This document shows, in pieces, positions 15,814-27,162 of a DNA stretch of 64,000 bases. The translations under genes and the position numbers were made by a program. Location: assembly GCF_001898325.1 (NCBI RefSeq), contig NZ_MKTR01000002.1:248001-312000 (forward strand). Reading direction: 5' to 3'. This DNA comes from Microbacterium sp. 67-17 (GTDB lineage: Bacteria; Actinomycetota; Actinomycetes; Actinomycetales; Microbacteriaceae). Position 1 is the first letter of the stretch, and each line of letters opens with the position of its first letter. The notes below the pieces were generated by a model, which was not told where the DNA came from, did not search any database, and saw only the letters and a program-made list of their open reading frames with translations.

Positions 15814-17139
15814 ATGACATCGCCGTCTGATTCCCCGCTGAGCCCCGCCGATCCTGCGCTCGTCGCAGCATCCGCGCCCATGACCGAGAACACGTTCATG
15901 GTGTCGGCATCCGGTACCGATGACCCGCCGCCGCCGGTCAAGGGCCTGCGCCGCCTGATGTGGTGGATCATCCCCGCCAACCTCGGCATCTTCATGCTCT
16001 GGGGTGCAATTCCCGGCATCCTGTTGCCGCAGCAGCTCACTCTGCTCGACGCGGACAACAAGGTCGCAAACCTCGCGATCGTCTCGACGATCGGTGCGTT
16101 TCTCGCGATGGTCGCGCAGCCGATCGCCGGGCAGATCTCTGACCACACCCGCTCACGCTTCGGTCGTCGCGCGCCGTGGATGCTCCTCGGCGCGCTCGCG
16201 GGCGCGCTTGCGCTCGTCGGCCTCGCCTTCGCCAACTCGCTCCTCGGAATCGTGATCGCGTGGAGCCTCGTGCAGATCCTGTTCAATTTCGCGCAGGGGC
16301 CACTCACCGCGATCATGCCCGACCGTGTGCCGGTGCGGCGTCGCGGGACTTTCGCGACCCTGACGGGCATCGGGCTCATGGGTGGGGCGCTGGCCGGTCA
16401 GATCATCGGGGCGCTGTTCTTTGACTCGCTCACTGCCGGCTACCTCTTCTTCGCTGTTTTCGTCGTCATCGCAATCACGCTGTTCATCGTTTTCAACCCT
16501 GACCGCTCCAGCGCCGATCTGCCGCGCGAGCCATTCTCGTTCGTCGACTTCTTGAAGACGTTCTGGGTCAACCCGATCGCCTACCCCGACTTCTTCTGGG
16601 CGTTCACCGGCCGACTCCTTCTCTACACGGGATACTTCGCGGTGACCGGGTACCAGTTGTTCATCCTCACCGACTACCTCGGCGTCGAGTCGCCCGCGAG
16701 TGTCATCCCGCTCTTGGGTCTGATCAGTCTCGCGGGCATCCTCGTGGCGACGATCATTTCGGGTCCGCTCTCCGACAAACTCGGGCGACGTAAAATCTTC
16801 GTCTTCCTCTCGTCCGCCGTCGTCGGGCTCGCGATGCTCGTACCGTGGATCGCTCCCACCTTCGAGTCGTGGGTGATTTTCGTGGCGATCTCAGGCTTCG
16901 GGTTTGGCATGTTCCAAGCGGTCGATCAAGCGCTCATGAGCATGGTGCTTCCCTCCGCCAAGTCCTTCGCCAAGGACCTCGGCGTCGTCAACATCGCCGC
17001 GACCCTGCCCCAGACGCTGGCGCCCGGTGTCGCGGGCATCATCGTGATCGCCTTCGGCTACGCGGGTCTGTTCCCGATCGGCATTGCCCTCAGTATCCTG
17101 GGCGCGCTTGCCGTCTGGCCGATCAAGGCAGTCCGTTAA
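15814..17139 (+). CDS. MFS sugar transporter (probable glucoside importer)
   Basis: A 441-residue membrane protein with about 12 segments. WWIIPANLGIFMLWGAIPGILLP, QPIAGQISDHTRSRFGRRAPWM and DKLGRRK match the SLC45/GPH-like MFS group that moves sugars and glycosides with protons. The ATG at 15814 has GAAGGG nine bases upstream; a longer frame from 15715 is unlikely. It lies 75 bases ahead of a GH3 beta-glucosidase gene on the same strand, so import followed by cytoplasmic cleavage of a beta-glucoside is the best reading. Regulation probably comes from the divergent TetR protein. No sequence feature fixes the exact sugar. Confidence 0.8.
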   Translation: MTSPSDSPLSPADPALVAASAPMTENTFMVSASGTDDPPPPVKGLRRLMWWIIPANLGIFMLWGAIPGILLPQQLTLLDADNKVANLAIVSTIGAFLAMVAQPIAGQISDHTRSRFGRRAPWMLLGALAGALALVGLAFANSLLGIVIAWSLVQILFNFAQGPLTAIMPDRVPVRRRGTFATLTGIGLMGGALAGQIIGALFFDSLTAGYLFFAVFVVIAITLFIVFNPDRSSADLPREPFSFVDFLKTFWVNPIAYPDFFWAFTGRLLLYTGYFAVTGYQLFILTDYLGVESPASVIPLLGLISLAGILVATIISGPLSDKLGRRKIFVFLSSAVVGLAMLVPWIAPTFESWVIFVAISGFGFGMFQAVDQALMSMVLPSAKSFAKDLGVVNIAATLPQTLAPGVAGIIVIAFGYAGLFPIGIALSILGALAVWPIKAVR

Positions 17140-17214
17140 CCCTCTTCCGTCGAGGCGCGCACGCTTGTGCCGCGCATCGGATGAATCCCCAGACCCTCCG
17201 CGAAAGGAACCCCC

Positions 17215-19497
17215 ATGACCGATAACGACACTGCCGCCGTTGAAGCGACCGTCGCCGATCTGACCCTCGAAGAGAAGGCATCCCTGACCAGCGGCCTGAA
17301 CTTCTGGCACACCAAGCCGGTCGAGCGGGTCGGGATTCCCTCGATCATGGTGACCGACGGACCCCACGGCCTGCGCAAGCAGGGGGGAACCGGTGACCAC
17401 CTCGGCCTCGGCTCGTCGGTGCCGGCGACGTGCTTCCCGCCGGCGGTGGGTCTCGGCTCCTCGTGGGATGTCGAGCTTGTCGATCGGGTCGGTCAGGCCC
17501 TCGGCGCCGAGACATCGATCGAGGATGTCGCCGTCCTGCTCGGGCCCGGCATCAACATCAAGCGCTCGCCGCTGTGCGGTCGCAACTTCGAGTACTTCTC
17601 CGAAGACCCGCTGATCTCGGGGGTGCTGGGCTCGGCCTTCGTGAAGGGCGTCCAGTCGCAGGGAGTGGGCACCTCGCTCAAACACTTCGCCGCGAACAAC
17701 CAAGAGACCGATCGGATGCGGGCAAGCTCCGACATCGACCCGCGTCCGCTGCGCGAGATCTACCTGCGCGGGTTCGAGCGGGTCGTGCGCGATGCCCAGC
17801 CGTGGACTGTCATGTGCTCGTACAACAAGATCAACGGCGTCTACGCCTCGGAGGACCCGTGGCTGCTCACGCGCGTGCTGCGCGACGAGTGGGGCTTCGA
17901 GGGCCTCGTCGTGTCGGACTGGGGTGCGGTCAACGAGCGGGTGAAGGGTCTTCCCGCTGGGCTCGACCTCGAAATGCCCTCCTCGAACGGGCGCACGGAT
18001 GCCGAACTCGTCGCCGCGGTCCGCTCCGGCGAGCTCGATGAATCAGCGCTCGATGTCGCAGCGGGCCGCGTCATCGACCTCGTCCGTAAGGCCCGGGCCG
18101 GGGCGGGCACAGTGGCAGGACCGCTCGATGTCGACGCACACCACGCCCTCGCCCGCGAGGCTGCCGGTCGCTCGATCGTGCTCCTGAAGAACGAGGGCGG
18201 CATCCTGCCTCTGGCCAAGGACGCGAACCTTGCCGTCATCGGGGCGTTCGCCGAGAAGCCGCGCTACCAGGGGGCTGGCTCATCGCTGATCAACCCGACC
18301 CGCCTGGACACGGCGATCGAGCAGATCCGCGCGCTCGCGACAGGTGACGTCGCCTACGCTCCCGGGTTCTCGCTTGCTGCCGAGGTCGAGGAGGCCGAGG
18401 AGGTGCGCCTGCGCGACGAGGCGGTGGCCGTGGCATCCGCCGCCGAGGTCGTCGTGCTGTTTCTCGGGTTGCCGGCGCGCCTTGAGTCCGAAGGGTATGA
18501 CCGGGACGACATCGATCTGCCTGCCGAGCAGCTTGCGGTGTTCGATGCCGTGCTTGCCGCGAACCCGAACGTCGTCGTCGTGCTCTCCAACGGTGGGGTC
18601 GTCGCCCTTCCCTTCACGAACGAGGTTCCCGCGATCCTCGAGGGGTGGCTCCTCGGTCAGGCCGGCGGTGGGGCGACAGCCGACGTGCTGTTCGGTGACG
18701 TGAACCCGTCGGCCAAGCTCACCGAGACGATCCCGCTGCGGCTGTCGGACACCCCGGCGTACTTGGATTTCCCAGGGGAGTTCGGCCACGTCCGCTACGG
18801 CGAGGGTCTGTTCGTCGGCTACCGCTGGTACGACGCGCGGAACCTCGAGGTTGCGTATCCCTTCGGTCACGGCCTGTCGTACACGACGTTCTCGTACACG
18901 GATGCCGCGGCCCGCGTCACCGAAACGGGAGATCTCGAGGTGACGGTCACCGTGACCAACACGGGTCAGCGCGACGGGCGCGAAATCGTGCAGGTCTACA
19001 CCTCGCTGCCGGGGTCGGCGGTGCAGCGCCCGGTGCGCGAGCTGAAGGGCTTCGTATCGGTTGCGCTCGCTGCCGGTGAGTCCCGGGAGGTCGCGGTCGC
19101 GGTGCGCCGCGCGGACCTCGCCTACTGGGACATCCGACTCGATGGCTGGGTTGTCGAGGGTGGGGAATACGCCGTGGAGGTCGGGGCGTCGAGCCGCGAC
19201 ATCCGCAGCTCGGCGACGGTGACCGTCGAGGGAGACCCGGTGGCGGTCCCGCTGTCGCGTGAGTCGTCGCTCGGCGAAGTGATTGCACACCCGGTCGTCG
19301 GCCAGATGGTGCAAGCGGCGATACAGCAGATGATGGCGGCGATGGATGATCTCGAGTCCGTCATGCCCGAGGGCGTGTCGATGGACAAGATGATGATGTC
19401 GTTCCCCATCGGCCGGATGTCGATGATGGCCGGCGATCAGGTCAGCCCCGAGATGATCGACGGCCTGATCGCGATGGCGAACGCCCCGCAGCAGTAG
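17215..19497 (+). CDS. Glycoside hydrolase family 3 beta-glucosidase
   Basis: A 760-residue cytoplasmic enzyme (no signal peptide). Domain order: GH3 barrel (residues ~15-300; substrate motif SLKHFAANNQE and nucleophile Asp235 in VVSDWGA), the alpha/beta sandwich GH3_C (~320-540), a fibronectin-III-like domain (~580-650) and a Met-rich helical tail to 760 seen in many actinobacterial members. It hydrolyses terminal beta-linked glucose, or a related sugar, with retention. GAAAGGAA lies eight bases before the ATG. It forms an operon with the MFS transporter upstream. Beta-xylosidase or N-acetylglucosaminidase activity is less likely but cannot be excluded. Confidence 0.9.
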   Translation: MTDNDTAAVEATVADLTLEEKASLTSGLNFWHTKPVERVGIPSIMVTDGPHGLRKQGGTGDHLGLGSSVPATCFPPAVGLGSSWDVELVDRVGQALGAETSIEDVAVLLGPGINIKRSPLCGRNFEYFSEDPLISGVLGSAFVKGVQSQGVGTSLKHFAANNQETDRMRASSDIDPRPLREIYLRGFERVVRDAQPWTVMCSYNKINGVYASEDPWLLTRVLRDEWGFEGLVVSDWGAVNERVKGLPAGLDLEMPSSNGRTDAELVAAVRSGELDESALDVAAGRVIDLVRKARAGAGTVAGPLDVDAHHALAREAAGRSIVLLKNEGGILPLAKDANLAVIGAFAEKPRYQGAGSSLINPTRLDTAIEQIRALATGDVAYAPGFSLAAEVEEAEEVRLRDEAVAVASAAEVVVLFLGLPARLESEGYDRDDIDLPAEQLAVFDAVLAANPNVVVVLSNGGVVALPFTNEVPAILEGWLLGQAGGGATADVLFGDVNPSAKLTETIPLRLSDTPAYLDFPGEFGHVRYGEGLFVGYRWYDARNLEVAYPFGHGLSYTTFSYTDAAARVTETGDLEVTVTVTNTGQRDGREIVQVYTSLPGSAVQRPVRELKGFVSVALAAGESREVAVAVRRADLAYWDIRLDGWVVEGGEYAVEVGASSRDIRSSATVTVEGDPVAVPLSRESSLGEVIAHPVVGQMVQAAIQQMMAAMDDLESVMPEGVSMDKMMMSFPIGRMSMMAGDQVSPEMIDGLIAMANAPQQ

Positions 19498-19516
19498 GCG
19501 CCTGCGGCCGCCCTCA

Positions 19517-19596
19517 CGAAGGTAGGCGATATCCCCGGGGTAGGACGTTTGGTGAACCATTTGTCCTGCCCCGGGGATTTGTCCTACCTCGGCGAG
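19517..19596. repeat. 80 bp palindromic repeat, copy 1
   Basis: Arms 19521-19546 and 19563-19588 (26 bases each) pair with four mismatches around a 16-base loop that itself contains TGGT-GA-ACCA. The outer arms begin GGTAGG and end CCTACC, with the core CCCCGGGG in both. A second copy of the whole unit lies at 19663-19742. Placed between the convergent GH3 and galK genes, it could serve as a bidirectional terminator, but its size and duplication suggest a REP- or MITE-like dispersed element. Confidence 0.85.
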
Positions 19597-19662
19597 ATGG
19601 GGGCGGGAGCGGATGCTGGCGCGGTAGCGCGAATGCCGGTGCGGGCATGCGCCGGGCCCTAG

Positions 19663-19742
19663 CGAAGGTAGGCGAAATTCTGAGGGTAGGACGTTTGGTG
19701 AACCATTCGTCCTGCCCCGGGGATTTGTCCTACCTCGGCGAG
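19663..19742. repeat. 80 bp palindromic repeat, copy 2
   Basis: Same orientation and length as copy 1, starting 146 bases after it and almost identical over the loop (GTTTGGTGAACCATT) and right arm. The left arm differs over a dozen bases (AAATTCTGAGGG replaces the ATATCCCCGGGG section), so its hairpin is weaker. That pattern fits a duplication followed by decay of one arm. Confidence 0.85.
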
Positions 19743-19759
19743 GGGGGGTGGGGCCCGCG

Positions 19760-20943
<1,184 letters not shown>

Positions 20944-20947
<4 letters not shown>

Positions 20948-22101
20948 AGCTCCACCCCCTCGACGGCCTCGCGGAGGCGCGCTGCGGCATCCTCGGGCGG
21001 GATGTCGCCGATCCAGGCGCCCATCGCCGCTTCGGATCCGGCGAGGAACTTGAGCTTGTCGGCGGCTCGTCGAGGGGAGGTGATCTCGAGGTGCATCCGC
21101 ACGGTGTCGCGAGCGACGCTCACCGGAGCCTGGTGCCAGGCAGCGATATAGGGAGTCGGTGTCTCGTAGAGAGCGTCGACCCCGCGCAGCAGGCGCAGGT
21201 ACACGCAGGCGAGTTCGTCGCGTTCGGCATCCGTCGTTTCGGCGAAGTCGGGGACGTGGCGGTGAGGCATGAGGTGGATCTCGATCGGCCAGCGGGCGGC
21301 GAACGGGACGTAGGCGGTCCAGTATTCACCCGCGAGGATGACGCGGCCGCTCTCTCGCTCGAAGTCCAGCACGCGCTGCATCAGGTCGGGAGAGGTGCGC
21401 GAGATGTTCTCGACCAGCCGACGAGTACGCGGGGTGACGTACGGGTAGGCGTAAATCTGGCCGTGCGGGTGGGGGAGCGTGACCCCGATCGCCTCACCGC
21501 GGTTCTCGAAGGGAAACACCTGCTCGACGCCCGGGAGGGTGGACAGGGCTGCGGTGCGGTCGGCCCACGCTTCGATGACGGTGCGGGCGCGGGTGACCGA
21601 CTGGGTTCCGAAGGATCCGGTGTGCTCGGGGCTGAAGCAAACCACCTCGCAGCGTCCCACCGAGGTACGCACGCTGCCGAGGCCCAGCGCCTCGAGGTCG
21701 TCGAGACCCCGGGGCGGGTTCGCAGCCTCAGGCGCATCGCCATGGGCTTCGGACAGGGCAGGACCGAAGGAGGGTGAGCGGTTCTCGAAGACCGCGACGT
21801 CGTAGCGTGAGGGGATCTCGGAGGGGTTGGTCGGTGTCTGCGGAGACAGCGGGTCGAGCTCGGCGGGGGGCAGGAAGGCGCGGTTCTGCCGCGCTGCCGC
21901 AATGGAGATCCAGTCGCCGGTCAGGATGTCCTGCCGCATCGTCGCCGTGGCGGGGCGCGGGTCGAGCGTTCGATGATCGATTCCGCGCTCAGCGCCGAGC
22001 GTCGTGTCGGGATCGTCGTAGTAGAAGAGCTCTCGCCCATCGGCCAGCGTGGTGTCGCGTCTGATGACACCGGCGCCGAGGGTTATCGGTTCCCGAAGCA
22101 T
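20944..22101 (-). CDS. galT: Galactose-1-phosphate uridylyltransferase
   Basis: A protein of 385 residues that exchanges UDP between UDP-glucose and galactose-1-phosphate. The active-site motif HPHGQIYAYP with the uridylylated His is present, as is the family segment ENRSPSFGP and FENRGEAIG. The ATG at 22101 is chosen; a GTG two codons upstream (22107) is the alternative and no ribosome site decides. It heads the galT-galK operon. The promoter shares the short gap with the lacI-type gene at 22157, where a split palindrome probably serves as operator. Confidence 0.96.
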
Positions 22102-22143
22102 GTTCACGATAACACGCTAACGCTCGGCCGTGATATCGTCAAC
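22102..22143. promoter_or_regulatory. Shared galT / lacI-type promoter with split palindrome
   Basis: GTTCACGATA (22102-22111) is nearly complementary to TATCGTCAAC (22134-22143), nine of ten positions, with a 22-base spacer. The pair brackets the gap between the divergent galT and LacI-family genes. The arms also contain ACGATA/TATCGT hexamers typical of LacI-type half sites. Binding of the adjacent regulator is inferred. Confidence 0.45.
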
Positions 22144-22156
22144 ATCGGAGGGCCCA

Positions 22157-23164
22157 ATGACCCAGCATCGACGCGCATCCATGGCCGATGTCGCAGAACT
22201 GGCCGGCGTGTCGACGCAGACCGTGTCGCGGGTTGCCAACGGCAGCCCACGCGTCGACCCCGCGACGCGTGCGCGTGTCGAGGCGGCGATGGCCCAGGCC
22301 GGCTATCGAGTCCACCGGGCAGCCCGGGCGCTGCGCACCGGCCGCACCGGAGTCGTCGGGGCCGTCGTATCGACCCTCGCCACAGTCGGGAACTCCATGC
22401 TGCTTGAGGCCGTCGTCGACGAGGCATCCGCGCGCGGTTATGCCGTCGCCGTCGCGCGTATCGGCGAGGGCGGCCCGGCCGAGGCCTTCGAGCGGCTCCG
22501 TGATCAGGGCGTGGATGGGGCGATCGTCGTCAACGAGGCGTCAGCGCTTCTTCGTGAGAGCGAGCTGCCCACCGACCTGCGTCTGGCCGTGGTCGATTCA
22601 CCACCCGACGATCGGTACGCGGGCGTGGAAACCGCCCACGCTGCAGGTTCGGCAGCCGCGACGGCGCACCTTCGCGAACTCGGGCACCGTGTCATCGCCC
22701 ACATTGCCGGCCCAGAGTCGTCGTACGCCGCCGCCGAACGTGAGCGCGGGTGGCGTGAGACGCTCGTGGCTGCGGGTCTGAAGCCGGGCGCTCTGTTGCG
22801 CGGCGCGTGGGACTCGGCATCCGGCTACCGGGCGGGTCTGGAGCTTCTTGCAAACCTCGACGCCAGCGATCCCGTGACAGCGGTTGTCGTCGCGAACGAT
22901 CAGATGGCGCTCGGCGTCCTGCGAGCGGCTTCCGAACTCGGCATCCTCGTACCCGAACAGCTGAGTGTCGTCGGGTTCGACGATGTCGCGGATGCCGCGA
23001 ACTTCACCCCCGCGCTCACCACGGTGCGTCAGCGATTCGATCTGCTCGGTCAGCGTGCGGTGGCTGCGGTGCTCGACGGCGCAGAAGCCGGGTCCCGCGC
23101 GGTGATCGAGGCCCCGTTGGTCGTGCGCGGCAGCAGCGCTGCGCCCTTCGTGCAGCCTGCCTGA
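22157..23164 (+). CDS. LacI family transcriptional regulator (probable galactose repressor)
   Basis: A protein of 335 residues with the N-terminal LacI HTH (SMADVAELAGVSTQTVSRVANGSPRV-like, residues ~7-32) and hinge helix, then a periplasmic-binding-protein-like sugar domain (VVANDQMALGVLRA, VPEQLSVVGFDD). The ATG at 22157 has GGAGGG seven bases upstream; the earlier ATG at 22130 lies within the operator region and is rejected. Its place between galT-galK and galE makes it the probable regulator of galactose use, released by galactose or a derivative. Confidence 0.9.
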   Translation: MTQHRRASMADVAELAGVSTQTVSRVANGSPRVDPATRARVEAAMAQAGYRVHRAARALRTGRTGVVGAVVSTLATVGNSMLLEAVVDEASARGYAVAVARIGEGGPAEAFERLRDQGVDGAIVVNEASALLRESELPTDLRLAVVDSPPDDRYAGVETAHAAGSAAATAHLRELGHRVIAHIAGPESSYAAAERERGWRETLVAAGLKPGALLRGAWDSASGYRAGLELLANLDASDPVTAVVVANDQMALGVLRAASELGILVPEQLSVVGFDDVADAANFTPALTTVRQRFDLLGQRAVAAVLDGAEAGSRAVIEAPLVVRGSSAAPFVQPA

Positions 23165-23177
23165 CGCGCGTCGGCGC

Positions 23178-24155
23178 TCAGAGGGCGTTCTGGCGGGCTT
23201 CCCAGCCCGTGCGCACCATCTCGTCGATCGAGTAACGCATCTGCCAGTCGAGGTCGCGGGCGGCCAGCTCGCCGGTCGCGACGATCCGGTCGGGATCGCC
23301 GGGGCGGCGGGGTCCGACCTCGGGGGTGAAGGCGATCCCGGTCACCCGAGCCATGGCATCCATGATCTCTCGCACCGACAGACCGTTCTGGGAACCGAGG
23401 TTGTAGGCGGCCTCGATCGGCTCACCCGCGATCAGGCGCTGGGCTGCGGCGACGTGGGCGGCGGCGATATCGCCGACGTGCACGTAGTCGCGTACGTTCG
23501 TGCCGTCCGCGGTGTCGTAGTCATCGCCGTTGATGCGCGGAGTCTCGCCGGCGATGAGCTTCTCGAACACGATCGGGAAGAGGTTGTGGGGGCTCGTGTC
23601 GTACACGGTCGGGTCTGCCGAGCCCACGACGTTGAAGTAGCGGAGCGACGTGTGGCGCAGCGGAGCATCGGTGTCGGCGGTGGCTCGGGCTTGATCGGCG
23701 ATGAGCCATTCGCCGATGAGCTTGGACTCGCCGTACGGGGAGGCTGGGCGCTTGGGCAGGTCCTCGACCACGAGCGGCACATCCGGGGTGCCGTACACCG
23801 CGGCGCTGGACGAGAACACGATCTTGGTCACCCCTGCCGCAGCCATCGCCTCGAGCACCACGCGGGTGCCCTCGACGTTCTGGTGGTAGGTGTGCAGCGG
23901 GCGGGTGACCGAGACTCCCGCGTACTTGTAGCCGGCGACGTGGATGACGCCCTCGATGTCGTGCTCGCGCAGCGTCTGCTCGACCAGCTCACGGTCCAGG
24001 ATGGAGCCGCGCACGAAGGGCACTCCCTCCGGCACGAAACCGGCATGTCCACTGGAGAGGTCGTCGATCACGACGGGCGACAGGCCCGCGGCCGATAGGG
24101 CGCGGACGACGTGGGCACCGATGTATCCGGCACCGCCGGTGACAAGCCAGCTCAT
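23178..24155 (-). CDS. galE: UDP-glucose 4-epimerase
   Basis: A 325-residue extended SDR that interconverts UDP-galactose and UDP-glucose with bound NAD. The Rossmann motif VTGGAGYIGAH is at the N-terminus, the catalytic SSAAVYG and YGESK motifs near 125 and 150, and the family segments SLRYFNVVGS and YNLGSQNG follow. It completes the Leloir set with galT and galK. The start at 24155 (MSWLVTG) is preferred because the NAD fold begins there; ATG 24164 is possible. It is convergent with the LacI gene, 13 bases apart. Confidence 0.95.
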   Translation of the reverse strand: MSWLVTGGAGYIGAHVVRALSAAGLSPVVIDDLSSGHAGFVPEGVPFVRGSILDRELVEQTLREHDIEGVIHVAGYKYAGVSVTRPLHTYHQNVEGTRVVLEAMAAAGVTKIVFSSSAAVYGTPDVPLVVEDLPKRPASPYGESKLIGEWLIADQARATADTDAPLRHTSLRYFNVVGSADPTVYDTSPHNLFPIVFEKLIAGETPRINGDDYDTADGTNVRDYVHVGDIAAAHVAAAQRLIAGEPIEAAYNLGSQNGLSVREIMDAMARVTGIAFTPEVGPRRPGDPDRIVATGELAARDLDWQMRYSIDEMVRTGWEARQNAL

Positions 24156-24407
24156 GCTTCCCATCCTGTCAGGTTCGCTCTCACTCCTCGGCGGGGCCGA
24201 GGAGTGAGGTGGTCGGTGAACCGCGCTGTCGCGGTGTCGGCAGCATCCAGCGTGAGGATCACCAGTTCGTTGCTGCCCGCGCGGGTCGCAGGCCCCGGCA
24301 CGTAGAGCGGGTGCTCCTCATCTTTGTGCTGCTGCAACGACTGGTCACGACGAAGCGAGAGTGAGTCGGCTGGGTGGGCTCGTTCTGCGGCGGGTCCACC
24401 CAGCCCC

Positions 24408-24413
24408 TACGAT
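24408..24413 (+). promoter_or_regulatory. Leaderless -10 box of the FUSC gene
   Basis: TACGAT ends six bases before the ATG at 24420; no Shine-Dalgarno sequence is present. The rest of the 24165-24407 gap shows no convincing gene. Confidence 0.5.
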
Positions 24414-24419
24414 GTGGGC

Positions 24420-25445
24420 ATGCGGGACCTCTGGGCGAGCCTCTTTCGCCTCGACCCGCTGACCGTCCCGGCGCTTCCTCGAGCGCTGCGAGCTGCCCTG
24501 GCCCTCGGCCTCCCCATCGCCATTGCGGCGATGCTGGGCGTGCCGCACCTCGGATACAGTGCCGCGGTAGGCTCGTTCGCCGCCTTGTACGGCGGTGCGC
24601 TCCCGGCGCGAGAGCGCGCCAAGGCGGTGCCCTTCATCGCCGCCGGTCTCGTGGTGGCGGCAGCCCTCGGGGTCGGCGTGGGGTGGTCGCGTCCGCTCAC
24701 GGTGATCGCCCTTGCGGGCGTCGCGATCCTCGCGGCCGCCCTCGTCTACGGCTTTTCGGTCGGACCACCCGGAGTCATGTTCTTCGTCCTGGTCTACGGC
24801 ATGTTCGCCCACATCCGGGCGATCTCGACCGAGATCGTCGCTCTGCAGTCGCTCGGCGCGCTCGCCATCGGAAGCGTGCTGACGTATGTCATCGCGATCC
24901 TGCCGGTCTTCGAACGGCGACCTGATGCACCGACCCGTCAGCTGCGGGAGGTCCTTCCCCGCTCAGGATGGGATGACACGGCGCGGCTGCTGTTCGAGCG
25001 AACGGTCATCGTGGCGCTGGTGGGTTCTGCCGCTGGCCTGCTCGTCGATCCGGTCCGGGCATACTGGATCGTCGCCGCCGGGGTCACTGTCGTCGGGATC
25101 TCGGCGGCTCGCACGGCGATCGTCGGTCGCGGCATCCATCGCATGATCGGAACCGTCCTCGGCGCCGGCCTCTATCTGCTGCTCGTCCTCTTCCCGTGGC
25201 AGCCGCTGGGGATCGCGGTGCTGCTGGCGGTGCTGCAGTTCGGAATCGAGCTTGTCGTCGCGCGGAACTACGCGCTCGCGCTCGTGCTGATCACGCCCCT
25301 GGTGCTGGTCTTGACGGGGGCGGCAGCGGGAGAGTTCGGCTCGGTGGCGATCGCCGGCGAGCGCGTTGTCGACACGATCGTCGGGTCAGCGCTGGCGGTG
25401 GCCGTCAGCTTCGTGCCGCTTCGGGCGTTCCGCAGGGCGGCCTAG
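24420..25445 (+). CDS. FUSC family inner-membrane protein
   Basis: A protein of 341 residues with about ten hydrophobic segments arranged as two repeats of five (first repeat from [19 protein letters not shown], second from [20 protein letters not shown]), the layout of fusaric acid resistance/YccS-type proteins. The conserved aromatic-basic motif [16 protein letters not shown] marks the second repeat. Such proteins are implicated in export of aromatic acids, but this single-chain actinobacterial form lacks the periplasmic partner and its substrate is unknown. Single gene, tail-to-tail with pgm (4-base overlap). Confidence 0.75.
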   Translation: MRDLWASLFRLDPLTVPALPRALRAALALGLPIAIAAMLGVPHLGYSAAVGSFAALYGGALPARERAKAVPFIAAGLVVAAALGVGVGWSRPLTVIALAGVAILAAALVYGFSVGPPGVMFFVLVYGMFAHIRAISTEIVALQSLGALAIGSVLTYVIAILPVFERRPDAPTRQLREVLPRSGWDDTARLLFERTVIVALVGSAAGLLVDPVRAYWIVAAGVTVVGISAARTAIVGRGIHRMIGTVLGAGLYLLLVLFPWQPLGIAVLLAVLQFGIELVVARNYALALVLITPLVLVLTGAAAGEFGSVAIAGERVVDTIVGSALAVAVSFVPLRAFRRAA

Positions 25446-27082
25446 GAACCGAGGGCCGCAGACACGACGGCGCGCGCCTGCTCCTGCACCTCGCGCAGGT
25501 GCTCTTCGCCCTTGAGCGACTCGGCGTAGAGCTTGTAGACGTCTTCCGTGCCTGAGGGGCGCGCAGCAAACCACGCGCTCTCGGTCTGCACCTTGAGGCC
25601 GCCGATCGCAGCTCCGTTGCCGGGCGCGTGCGAGAGTTTCGCGGTGATCGGTTCGCCGGCGAGCTCGGTAGCGGTCACCGACTCGGGGGAGAGCTTCGCG
25701 AGCGTCGCCTTCTGGGCGGGAGTGGCCGGCGCATCAACCCGCTGGTAGGCGGAGGAACCGAACTGTGCCTCGAGCTCGGCGTACCGCTGCGACGGGGTCT
25801 TGCCGGTGACGGCGAGGATCTCGGCTGCGAGCAGGCACAGCAGGATGCCGTCCTTATCGGTGGTCCACACCGACCCGTCCTTCCGCAGGAACGACGCACC
25901 AGCTGACTCTTCACCGCCGAACGCGACCGATCCGTCGAGCAGGCCCGGCACGAACCACTTGAACCCGACCGGCACTTCGTAGAGGTCGCGGCCCAAGGCG
26001 GCGACGACACGGTCGATGATCATTGACGAAACGAGGGTCTTGCCGACTGCGGCATCTCCGGGCCAGCCGTCACGGTGCGAGAAAAGATAGTCGATCGCGA
26101 CGGCAAGGTAGTGGTTGGGGTTCATGAGTCCGGCATCCGGGGTCACGACGCCGTGCCTGTCGGCGTCGGCGTCGTTGCCGGTGAGGATGTCGAACTCGTG
26201 GCGCTTCGCCACCAGCGAGGCCATGGCGGACGGGGAGGACGGATCCATGCGGATCTTCTCGTCCCAGTCCAGCGTCATGAAACGCCACGTCGGGTCGACA
26301 TCGGGGTTCACGACGGTGAGGTCCAGGCCGTAGACCTCGGCGATCAGCGCCCAGTACTCGACTGACGCTCCGCCCAGCGGGTCCGCCCCGATCCGCACGC
26401 CAGCGCGGGCGATCGCGCTGACATCGATGATGTTCTCGAGGTCTCGCACGTAGACGTCGCGGAAGTCGTAGGAGCCGATGCGCTCGCCGTCCATGTCGGC
26501 AAAGCGCACCCGCTTCACGCCCTCGAGCCCCGCGGCGATGAGCTCGTTGGCGCGGTTCGCGATCCACCCCGTCGCGTCTGTGTCGGCGGGACCGCCGTGC
26601 GGCGGGTTGTACTTGAACCCGCCGTCGCGGGGCGGGTTGTGGGACGGGGTCACGACGATGCCGTCGGCGCGCGTCGGGTCGTCGGTGGCCTTGCCGCGGT
26701 TGTAGGTGAGGATCGCGTGGCTGAGCGCCGGGGTCGGCACCCAGGAGTCGCGCGAGTCCACGCGCACGCCGACGCCGTTGGCCACCAGTACCTCGATGGC
26801 ACTGCGCTCGGCGGGGCGGGACAGGCCGTGCGTGTCGCGGCCCAGGAACAGGGGCCCGGCGATGCCGTTCGCCGTCCGGTAGTCCACGATCGCCTGCGTC
26901 GTGGCCAGGATGTGGACCTCGTTGAAGCTCGTCGACAGCGATGAACCGCGGTGGCCGCTGGTGCCGAACGCGACCCGCTGCTCGGGTACGGCAGGGTCGG
27001 GGACGCGTTCGTAGTAGGCGGCGATCAGTTCGTCGATGTCGATGAGGTCGGATTCTTCGGCTGGCAGACCTGCGCGGCTCAT
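25442..27082 (-). CDS. pgm: Phosphoglucomutase (alpha-D-glucose phosphate specific)
   Basis: A 546-residue enzyme that interconverts glucose-1-phosphate and glucose-6-phosphate. The phosphoserine loop is [11 protein letters not shown] (Ser near 145), the Mg site is [10 protein letters not shown], the sugar loop [10 protein letters not shown] and the phosphate loop [15 protein letters not shown]. The length fits the Pgm (PGM1-like) group rather than phosphomannomutases. The ATG at 27082 has CAGACT six bases upstream on the minus strand; a GTG at 27088 is an alternative. It links the Leloir genes and the glucosidase to glycolysis. Confidence 0.94.
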   Translation of the reverse strand: MSRAGLPAEESDLIDIDELIAAYYERVPDPAVPEQRVAFGTSGHRGSSLSTSFNEVHILATTQAIVDYRTANGIAGPLFLGRDTHGLSRPAERSAIEVLVANGVGVRVDSRDSWVPTPALSHAILTYNRGKATDDPTRADGIVVTPSHNPPRDGGFKYNPPHGGPADTDATGWIANRANELIAAGLEGVKRVRFADMDGERIGSYDFRDVYVRDLENIIDVSAIARAGVRIGADPLGGASVEYWALIAEVYGLDLTVVNPDVDPTWRFMTLDWDEKIRMDPSSPSAMASLVAKRHEFDILTGNDADADRHGVVTPDAGLMNPNHYLAVAIDYLFSHRDGWPGDAAVGKTLVSSMIIDRVVAALGRDLYEVPVGFKWFVPGLLDGSVAFGGEESAGASFLRKDGSVWTTDKDGILLCLLAAEILAVTGKTPSQRYAELEAQFGSSAYQRVDAPATPAQKATLAKLSPESVTATELAGEPITAKLSHAPGNGAAIGGLKVQTESAWFAARPSGTEDVYKLYAESLKGEEHLREVQEQARAVVSAALGS

Positions 27083-27162
27083 GAACACAGTCTGTCATCC
27101 GTGCGGGCGCACGCAATGCCCCCAGGTGTGGGGGCGGCCAGCGCGCAGCAGAGCCGCAGGTC

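Noticed and set aside
24152..24337. 61-codon minus-strand frame overlapping the galE start by four bases (ATGA)
   Set aside because: The overlap is suggestive, but the start is a TTG without a ribosome site, the composition is unremarkable and no family is recognised.
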